DNA of 64,000 bases. It comes from Undaria pinnatifida. Taxonomy: Eukaryota > Sar > Phaeophyceae > Laminariales > Alariaceae. Made by a program: the position numbers and the translations under genes. The notes under the pieces are model-generated. The model was not told the origin of the DNA. It saw only the letters and a list, made by a program, of their open reading frames with translations, and ran no database searches. This document shows positions 56,958 to 64,000 of this stretch, in pieces (position 1 is the first letter of the stretch; each line of letters begins with the position of its first letter). The stretch spans positions 7,715,103-7,779,102 of the forward strand of contig JABAKD010000024.1 of NCBI GenBank assembly GCA_012845835.1, in the 5' to 3' direction.

Positions 56958-57530
56958 CGCGTGGTACGATAAAGGTAGCACTTTTTTCGCATTTATTTTT
57001 CTGAATGACGGGGGGTCCTTAACGTGTTACAAGGCCTAGTTTGGGTAAGCTATTGGTTAACCTTTTGCAAGTGGTCAAACGGACTAATACCCCACTAATT
57101 CCTTGGACAAATGGCGTCGCCGGCAGGACCATGGGTTTTTCGAATCGTGGGTTCGAGTCCCACATCCACCATAATAAACTTTTTCAGACTTTCCCCATGT
57201 CGAGCTTGAAAAATACTCTCCCCGCGGTATCCCCAGGAAATGAAACGGCTTGGATTTTGACAGGTCCGCCTGTATTTTCGGCCGACCAGCTATCCCGCCG
57301 TTTCAGGGGGGGAGAGTGTTACAAGGCTTAGTTTGGTTAAGCTATTGGTTAACCTTTTGCAAGTGGTCAAACGGACTATTAATACCCCACTAGACTAATA
57401 CCTTAACAAACGCTCTTTAACCCCAAAACGTCGGAATTTCGTCCGTTTTCGCCATGTTTTTCGTTGTTACACCTAACCTAGACCATGGCATGTTCTTCGG
57501 GTAGCCCTCTTATTTTTCCTCAGAGATTGT
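56958..57530. mobile_element. MITE family D copy split by an LTR mini-element
   Basis: Left part CGCGTGGTACGATAAAGGTA to GGTCCTTAAC; right part resumes AAACGCTCTTTAACCCCAAA and ACGTCGGAATTTC. The interruption is described separately. Confidence 0.75.
57024..57401 (+). mobile_element. TRIM-like LTR mini-element
   Basis: Two near-identical direct repeats of about 80 bases (57025 and 57317; TGTTACAAGGC, TAAGCTATTGGTTAACC, CAAGTGGTCAAACGG) flank about 210 bases. A purine tract GGGGGGGAGAG stands directly before the second repeat, as a polypurine tract should. CTTAAC flanks both sides (57018-57023, 57402-57407) and is single in uninterrupted family D copies. The interior holds a tRNA-like 3' half (GGGTTCGAGTCCCACATCCA then CCA). 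No coding capacity. Confidence 0.78.
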
Positions 57531-57706
57531 TGGGTGGCGTACATTGAGTAGTTTATTTAGCATGCCAGGAGCGCTCAGAAAGAGAAGGGTGCACTACTAT
57601 TCGTACTACTAGTACTATTATTAATAGTAGCATGTATCGGGTGCTCTGGTACCTGCTACCTGGTGTATCCTGTGGGCGCGAGACGCGCTGCTTGGTTTTC
57701 AATCAC

Positions 57707-57897
57707 ACGCGCAAAGGAGCTTTGAACAACGACACTGGCAGCTTCTACAAAATGTTGTAGGATAACACGCGCAAAGGAGCTTTGAACAACAACTCCTGTA
57801 CACCGTAGTTTCTACAAAATATTATAGGATTACACGCGCAAAGGAGATTTGAACAACAGCACTTTGGTAGCTTCTACAAAATGTTACAGGATTAGAC
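57707..57897 (+). repeat. 60-67-base tandem repeat
   Basis: Three units starting ACACGCGCAAAGGAG and ending GCTTCTACAAAATGTTGTAG. Confidence 0.85.
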
Positions 57898-58859
57898 TTC
57901 TGTCGAGCAAGAAAGGTCAACACAGCTCGCACGGGGCGCGCCTATATAATCAGTTTTATCCTTGTGATCATCATGCCGGGTGTTTCGGGGCGCCACAAAT
58001 CGCCAGCTGCGTTTTTACCGATACAAAGAAAAATTAATCCACACTTGTACAAATTCCAAGTATTTCGTCGTCACTACCACGGTACATTTTATGGGTGCAG
58101 AACTAAAGCAGCCAAGGTGGTTGGCAGTCATGTACACGCACTATAACAGTGTGTCCCGCCACGACTTACGTCCTTTGGGACTCATATCAGGCTACCAAAA
58201 GCGAGAAGTGCGGTACTTTCAACCATATAGGGAAGAGGTTCACCACGCTTCCCGTGCGGCTCGCAGGTGTAAGATTGAACGTAGGAAATCTTGGGGTTGT
58301 GGAGCGGGAATGAATCTCAAACATCTTTGAAAGGCATGTTTATGAGGGGATATTCTAGTACGAGATAGCGAATTGGTTGAGGTGAGCTCGATCATTTAGG
58401 AGAGAAGGAAGGATACGGAGGGTAGCACAAAAGCAAAGCGGATACAGCAGGGTACAGGGAACCGGTGGGTGTCTGATTAGCTCGTACGGAACCGCTGCTG
58501 TTGTGAGGTGGGAGATTGGAAGCGGAAGAGTTGAATGCTCCACTTAACCCAGCTTCCCAGGCTGCGTCGTGTGACCATGCTACCATCGCCATTTAACTTG
58601 GACAAGCATAGTATCAATAGTAGCTCAGGACACCTAATAAGAAACATAAATACTTATACTGACCCAGGCTGGGCTTCTTATTTGGGAAGGAGTGCGTTTT
58701 ACATTCTACACGCCAAATTCAGTATAGCGGCTCCCCAGTTTCTTATATTTCTGCAAATATCAGTATGATTTTCCTTCTACCTTGTTTCTTGTTGTTAATA
58801 GGTGTCTTGTACTGTACTTACTGTGCACGCCCTATTCTGCTTGGCCACCCCATAGCTCT
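57898..58859. other. Intergenic region
   Basis: A 116-codon + strand frame (57980-58330) is basic and unlike known families. No support for it as a gene. Confidence 0.45.
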
Positions 58860-59130
58860 TTCACTTCTGCATAAATCATCCTACACCAGTTCCAAATAGT
58901 TCGCCCCCCATGGTACCAGTCTGAGCCCAAATACAAGACACGTGTACATTACCTCATTGTTAGAAAAAGTGGCCTATATTTATGCCCCTGATGGCACACA
59001 TTATGGGTGCGTTTCTAACGGGGCTGAGTTGATTAACTTCATACACACGCACTTGTTGCGCCTCTGCTGCCGCACAAATCATCCTACACCAACTCCAAGT
59101 AATTCGCCCCCAAAAACTGTGGGTACAGTT
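58860..59130 (+). repeat. Diverged direct repeat in the MDP1 3' flank
   Basis: AAATCATCCTACACCAGTTC at 58874 and AAATCATCCTACACCAACTC at 59079, each followed by CAA-TA-TTCGCCCCC. A third, weaker match lies near 58050. Confidence 0.6.
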
Positions 59131-59406
59131 CTAAAAGTCAATTCATCTGACTAATAGTATGGGTTCGTTCACTTGTACATGTCGCGCCGCTCGCCGTTTC
59201 GAACCCATGCCAGGCGTAAATTGGTGTCAGTATTTCCATTAACAACTCGCGATGGCGCTATCATAGATGCCCACCCAACGCAGCGGTCACCGCGGAGCAT
59301 GCTTGGGCGAGAGCACAGCTGTTCGTAGCTCGCCTGCTTCCTTCGTAGAGCCTCCGATGTGGATCATGCATATCATGTTCGCTCAGCATCGGCGGATCGA
59401 AGTTTG

Positions 59407-59649
59407 CTACGCATCCTTCTGGTCGACTTTCGGAGGACGCCGTTGCAGCCAAGTCTTCATGCTCGACCTAGACAAGCAAACCTCTCTGTACTTCTTGAAA
59501 CCCGACTTCACCGCGGCGAACGTTAGACCGGAGTCCTTGTTGACCTTGAAGCAGCACGCACCAAGATTTGCGACGGTCCTGACGTTCGACTCGTCGTCGT
59601 CGAAAAAAAGCATGTCTCGATACGGTAATCCGGTGGCCGCCGAGATATT
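59407..59649 (-). CDS. MDP1: MDP-1 terminal exon 4
   Basis: Acceptor CCCCTCAG|AAT, stop at 59409-59407. It encodes GLPYRDMLFFDDDESNVRTV, then ANLGACCFKV and a basic tail. Confidence 0.94.
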   Translation of the reverse strand, partial: NISAATGLPYRDMLFFDDDESNVRTVANLGACCFKVNKDSGLTFAAVKSGFKKYREVCLSRSSMKTWLQRRPPKVDQKDA

Positions 59650-62600
59650 CTGAGGGGTACCACGTGGGCAGAGGGCACAACATGAACTAGGCTTACATCC
59701 ATTCTGCTGTTTATCCCGTAGTACCTGCTGACCATGATGCCGTTCGGCCTCACGACTGGTAAAGATTAACATGGGGGTTGGGAATCATTCCTACACGACT
59801 CATTATTAGAATAATGCCTTGCAAACGGTGCGGTTCATCATTCTCACAAGAATGCACTTCAATGGGAGTGCGTTGACGCAAATGTTGTTTGCTCAAATTG
59901 CAACAATTACCCCACCGTTTCATTCGCGCGGAAACGCGAAATACGTTCATTACGTAGAGCTGTCCCATATCACAAGTTTGTATCCCTACGCTCAAAGGAA
60001 CGCCGCACGTGTAGCCTACTCAACTCAAAAAAGTTATAAGTACCCATGCATAATGGTAGCGTATTGAGACACAAAAATCAGCAGTAAAACACACGAAACG
60101 CTTGAAAAATCATGGCAGTACAAGACAGGCCATAAGGCAAGTCACACCTTGAAGTGCGTCGCCTTGCTCCCCCTATGTATCTCCAAGCAGCAGAACATAT
60201 CCAGCAAACCCAACGCCGCCAATATGCCTCTCGCTGCCCCTTCTATCGGAGAGCGGCTAGCGACAGCTAATTGCATTGACCCCTAACAAAAGAGCAGACG
60301 CGTGAACGAAATTCAACTTCGGTCAACGAAGCCAAGCAAAATTCGATGAACATCTACGAGCAATGGGAACGCTGAGCCCTTTACGCAAAAAAAACGAGGA
60401 AACGTGTAGGAGAATGGGCGACCTATGTGGCCACGGCTTGTCCAGAAGCTGGAAAGTGAAAGCGAGAAAGAAAAAAACAAACAAACAAACAAACAACGCG
60501 TGCTACGATAGGCGATGGACGTAACACTTTTCGGCTGAAATGTTTTCTGAATGACAGGGCTCCTTAAGCTGCAACCCTCCGAGGGTCATTATTGCTTCTT
60601 AAACTATTTTTCGTTGCGTTCCTAGGCCATGGGATTGTTCACCCGGGGACACTTTTAAGCTTCTCTAAGTCGATTTTTGCCCTGGAAGGCAAAAAGAGCT
60701 CCTGAATAGGTTATGAGCCTCAGGAAAAAAAACGGCGCACCTCCACAGTAGCTTGCGTCCAACATGAGTGAGCAAGCGGGCTCTACAGACGGCCAAAGGA
60801 CAAGATTCACAACTGTTTCCCTCTTTGCGTTTTTGCTCATCCCATCTATTATCTTTTTCATTTACCCTTCTCCCTCCCTAAGCGTAACCCAGACCCGGAG
60901 TCATTAAGCAGGCTCTTCTCACCTCTCCCCATTATCGCACGCGCTTTCATTTTACCGTGAGAACAATTCAGCACTTTCTTCCCTCGTCGATTCTCGTTGG
61001 ATTGTCTTTATCCACGCGATAAAGTGCTCTCGGCAGTTGGCGTCTCGACAGTAGAAATAAAAATCTCCCATGCCGAGATTTGAATCTTTGTCTCCAACCT
61101 TGGTACAGTTCGAGGTTAACCACCGGACCACCCGGGCGACCAACATGTAGGACAGATCACATTCCTATTTCGTCGTCCAGATGTTTTTGGACAGATAGAT
61201 TTAGATCGTGGTCTATCCGACGTGTGAAAGGCCTCACCTACGATTTCGATATTACCTCGATTTGAAAAGCGATCATGAGTAGGGGCAATTCCTTGCAGAC
61301 AAAAACAGCAGCGAACACCACTACGAGCTTGCGTATTCAAGCCCCAACTATCACGCAACACAATTACATATCGTACCACACTATGACACAACACTATCAC
61401 ACCACACCATAATATCACACCATTCTACACGCATTGATATCACACCATATTATCATACCACACTATCACACCACCCTATCACACCACGTTATCACAGCAC
61501 AATATCATACCACACTACCACACCACGTGATCACAGCACAATACTACACCACCCTATCACACCACCCCATCACACCACACTATAAATACCAGGTATCATA
61601 CCACATTCTCCCACCACCCTATCACACTGAACACTCACACCGAAATATCGTGGTGCGAAGTGACGGCTATGCCGAAATCGTGCTTAGAAACACGCGAGAG
61701 CGCACGCATTGAGCCGCACGCGCTACCGTAGGGATGCATCTATTAATAAATCCTCCCTTCAGGAGCTCTATACCTCACTCAAACGTTGACTCCCACAAAA
61801 AAAAAAGATGAAACCTGATCAACAATTATACGGCCTAGGTGCTATTAGGTATAATACGAACAATGTTGCAGAACACATACTTATGAATGGTATGGTGTTC
61901 CAATCATATTGGGTTTTCCCCAGTTGACGAATCCGGTAGTAAGGTTACTTTGGCGAGAAAGTGCTACCGCTATCGTAGCCTCAAGAGCACACATCGGGCT
62001 GAGCGGAAGCGAGAATCTTACCTGCTGTTTTAGGCAGCGCAGAACATCCAACACCTGTGGGAAAAGCGACACGACCTTCTCCGCCCCTGCCAAGGATCGG
62101 CACTTCACGGCAAAGCCCTCGTTACCGAGTCGGCTGTAGGGTCCCGCGGTTTGCTCGTGGCAGTAAAAGGGCCACAGCTGAGCGGGCACGGCGGGTACGG
62201 TTGCAGCCCATCAGTTAAGGCGATGAGTATTGACACAAGAAAAAAATGCAAATGACGAAAGTGAAAAGACAGGAAGATATATCGGTGGGTAGGTAGGTAG
62301 GTAGGTAGGTAGGTAGGTAGGTAGGTAGGTAGGTAGGTAGGTAGGCAGGTAGGCAGGTAGGTAGGTAGGTAGATAGGAAGCTCGTGTACGCGGACATACG
62401 CACGCGCACTATCATCGTGTGTGCATTTCTTGGGGCATTGAGTTGCGTCAAATACCGTACGACAAACAGCAGGTTGTCATACGAGTAACCTTTGTCGTCT
62501 TGCCCAAACATCCTATGATATTTGCTTACTTTTCCCATCTGGACTGTCTAGAGTCTAAATTATGCGAACAAGTGCAGCGGTAAAGCAACGCCTGCTAAAT

Positions 62601-63569
62601 AAGAACCGTGCCGGCATCGGGCAGAAAATAGACAGGATGCTGAAACGCTCGCATCTACACATCAGGTCCAGATTTGCACGGGAAGTAAAAAGGCGGCGCA
62701 CTGTTGCTGCACTGCGATACTGCTGTGCTTTAGGCTACACAGCATGCACAGCACGAGATGTTTACATTAGTCGTGGTCCTCTGTTAGTCCCTGTCTTCAG
62801 TGCGGGTAAAACATCGCTTGTCGCCACCTCGTCCTACAGCCTACCAGCACGAGATGTTTACATCAGTCGTGGTCCTCTGTTAGTCCCTGTCTTTACTGCG
62901 GGTAAAACATCGCTTGTCGCGACCTCGTCCTACAGACTACCGCACTATCAACACTATGCCGGGATTGTTGGGGGTGATAGTTTAGTATGGGTATTGCCGT
63001 CTGGCAAGGTGCTGCACTATGTACTGAGGGACCGCGTGCGTGCCTCGTAATCGGAGGAGTTTGTGCTCAAGGCTGGCGAATCTGGATTTGAAAACGAAAA
63101 AAAAAGCTCACGAAAGCGAACCGTTGGGTTCACGGGCTTCGCGCGCAACTTGCTCCAAGGGGAAATGCTGCCCATTTCATACATCGACACCAACCACCAT
63201 TACTAGCAATGCAGCCCAAAATGACCAAGTTAAAAACAAGCGGTTGCCTGCGTTGTCGACCTACTATCGTACTACAGCAGTGAGAGGTACTATGTACCTT
63301 GTATCTCATAAAGTCTAGCGCACCGTCTTGTCGAGGTCAAGCACAACGAGCTTCGGGAGGGGGTCCACGAATTCCAGCTCTCTCTCCTGTACTGGGCGCA
63401 GCTGTCCTTCAAGACAACCTTTAGCCGCCGCTACTTCATCGCGCCCTCCACGCTCTCCTCCCTTCACACCCGCACCACTGAGACCGACCACCTTCTCTCG
63501 TTGGATATGAGGCGCTCCCTCGTCGTCAACGACACCGCCATCCTCCCTGCTCCGTTTTCTTGATGCCAT
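59407..63569 (-). CDS. MDP1: Magnesium-dependent phosphatase 1 (MDP-1), HAD superfamily, four exons
   Basis: MDP-1 is a small cytosolic Mg2+-dependent phosphatase, with protein-tyrosine and sugar-phosphate substrates reported for the family. Exons on the minus strand: 63569-63324, 62177-62022, 60282-60148 and 59649-59407, giving 259 residues, with every intron in phase 0. Catalytic motifs are complete: LVVLDLDKTLWPFY (nucleophile Asp ~78, acid/base Asp ~80), LAVASRS (motif II Ser ~143), HRGSK (Lys ~174) and MLFFDDDESN (acidic pair ~196-197). The family's core follows at usual spacing (VVSLFPQVLDVL, ILAALGLLDMF, THFK). The first ~70 residues are a charged, Gly-rich extension of unknown role. 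Introns are 1,146, 1,739 and 498 bases and contain a MITE, SINE remnants and microsatellites. This is the cleanest gene in the window. Confidence 0.94.
60148..60282 (-). CDS. MDP1: MDP-1 exon 3
   Basis: Acceptor TTTTGTTAG|GGG, donor TTCAAG|GTGTGA. 45 codons: QLAVASRSPIEGAARG, LAALGLLDMF and EIHRGSKATHFK. It has no ATG-led open frame longer than 60 codons, so it is easily missed. Confidence 0.94.
60300..60498 (+). mobile_element. SINE family S, 3' fragment with CAAA tail
   Basis: Body from AAATTCGATGAACATCTACG to CACGGCTTGTCCAGAAGCTG, then GAAAGAAAAAAACAAACAAA. It begins 18 bases upstream (gene sense) of MDP-1 exon 3. Confidence 0.72.
60497..60750. mobile_element. MITE family D copy in MDP-1 intron 2
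   Basis: CGCGTGCTACGATAGGCGAT to GCGCACCTCCACAGTAGCTT. Interior TTCTGAATGACAGGGCTCC and CCTAGGCCATGGGATTG. Confidence 0.78.
61070..61142 (-). mobile_element. tRNA-like segment, likely another SINE head
   Basis: Minus strand: GGTCGCCCGGGTGGTCCGGT then GGTTAACCTCG as A-box side, AGATTCAAATCTCGGC as B-box side, about 72 bases in all. The outer strands do not pair like a tRNA acceptor stem. It differs from family S. Confidence 0.55.
61378..61640 (+). repeat. CACACCACCCTATCA minisatellite
   Basis: About 15 imperfect units of 14-17 bases (ATCACACCACACT). Confidence 0.9.
61715..61980. mobile_element. MITE family D copy in MDP-1 intron 2
   Basis: CGCGCTACCGTAGGGATGCA to GTGCTACCGCTATCGTAGCC, ending about 40 bases from MDP-1 exon 2. 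Confidence 0.65.
62022..62177 (-). CDS. MDP1: MDP-1 exon 2
   Basis: Acceptor CGCTCAG|CTG, donor CAGCAG|GTAAGA. 52 codons from LWPFYCHEQ to VLRCLKQQ, matching the cap-proximal region of MDP-1. Confidence 0.95.
62285..62375 (+). repeat. (GGTA)n microsatellite
   Basis: More than 20 GGTA units with a few GGCA interruptions. Confidence 0.97.
62752..62948 (+). repeat. 97-base tandem duplication, nearly identical
   Basis: Two copies of GCACGAGATGTTTACATTAG through TCGCCACCTCGTCCTACAG, differing at about five bases. Both stay in one 162-codon open frame. It lies in MDP-1 intron 1. Confidence 0.92.
63324..63569 (-). CDS. MDP1: MDP-1 exon 1
   Basis: ATG at 63569-63567, donor AAGACG|GTGCGC. 82 codons: a charged extension (SRKRSRED, later GGERGGRDEV), then PKLVVLDLDKT with both catalytic Asp residues. 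Confidence 0.92.
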
Positions 63570-63908
63570 CGAATATGCGGCCTAATCAAGGGGACCTGAC
63601 AGTCCCGTAAAAAATCGGCTGGCGTCGGTGGCAGTTAAGTGGTGGCCCAAACGCCATCGACAATGCGCTGTAGTCGGCACGGAGGGCTGAAGTCTATGGT
63701 GAGTCTCACAGGAGCACGCACACGATAGTAGTTGGGGTGGCGTGGCGAGCTGCTTTCAAGGAACGGACGAGGCTGCAGAGAGTTTAAATGACATAAAGGA
63801 GTTCCACTCAAAATAGATAGCATGTTTAGTATGGAAACTTGATTGCGCCGCTTGTGGCGGGGCTCCACCTGACCACCACGACCTGAGCCCTCAAAGCTGA
63901 CCCTAGGC
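63570..63908. other. MDP1 upstream region
   Basis: Unique-looking, moderately GC-rich sequence between MDP1 and the TATA-like box. Open frames on both strands show no family signature. I see no repeat in it. Confidence 0.5.
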
Positions 63909-63918
63909 ATATAAATAG
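63909..63918 (+). promoter_or_regulatory. TATA-like box for a gene beyond the right end
   Basis: CATATAAATAG sits about 340 bases upstream of the MDP-1 start on the opposite strand. It would serve a plus-strand transcript starting near 63.94 kb, which would make a divergent pair with MDP1. Confidence 0.35.
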
Positions 63919-64000
63919 CCGCTGGCAGTCCCCACCAAGCTCCCTGATCCCACGGCGACCAAGCTCGAGGATCGGCAGAGCAGAAAATCGCGGGTCGGCC

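Noticed and set aside
57120..57172. Possible tRNA gene
   Set aside because: Only the T-arm and acceptor 3' side are present; there is no pairing 5' acceptor strand or D-arm.
59261..59452. ASSESRPEG frame as an MDP-1 motif II exon
   Set aside because: It lies downstream of the stop exon; the true motif II (ASRS) is in 60282-60148.
59267..59653. 128-codon + strand frame over the MDP-1 terminal exon
   Set aside because: It is the antisense shadow of the conserved exon. The minus strand carries the FFDDDES motif.
61070..61142. Possible minus-strand tRNA gene
   Set aside because: A and B boxes are present, but the ends do not pair as an acceptor stem and no clear anticodon arm forms; better read as a SINE head.

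Overview
This is nuclear DNA of a eukaryote with long introns and a very high load of small transposons. It holds four protein genes whose exons I could join with matching reading phase across GT-AG introns. No long uninterrupted gene, operon, rRNA or complete tRNA gene is visible. The Maf-like gene starts with a signal-peptide-like stretch followed directly by Phe (Q-A/F-R), the usual form of a plastid-import leader in algae with red-derived secondary plastids. With the long introns and a stramenopile-style MYB repeat, this points to a photosynthetic stramenopile, perhaps a brown alga. A chromerid or another complex alga cannot be excluded. The taxon is inference.

Layout. (1) 2954-10083, +: a three-repeat MYB factor in at least six exons, 5' end not found. 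(2) 15054-42511, -: a complete five-exon Maf/HAM1-type nucleotide pyrophosphatase gene 27.5 kb long, with one 17-kb intron. (3) 43249-53840, +: a type II thioesterase (OLAH-like) protein that has lost the catalytic Ser and His, divergent from the Maf gene. (4) 59407-63569, -: a complete four-exon MDP-1 phosphatase (HAD family) with all three introns in phase 0. A TATA-like box near 63.9 kb suggests another + strand gene beyond the right end. The four genes do not form an obvious pathway. Two of them, Maf and MDP-1, belong to families proposed to act in metabolite repair or house-cleaning.

The rest is mostly repeats: several MITE families (Tc1-like with TA, piggyBac-like with TTAA, hAT-like with one 8-bp target duplication, and others with long inverted ends), a tRNA-derived SINE, a poly-A retroposon, one LTR mini-element (TRIM), a C-run-headed repeat, satellites and microsatellites. 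Several elements are nested so that the empty site can be read from sister copies.

The most unusual signal is that many exons are accompanied, in the flanking intron or 3' flank, by decayed copies of their own splice-site edge ('echoes'). I see this in three of the four genes, for splice acceptors, splice donors and one terminal exon that seems to have seeded a satellite. All coordinates come from reading by eye; repeat boundaries are approximate to about 10 bases unless stated.
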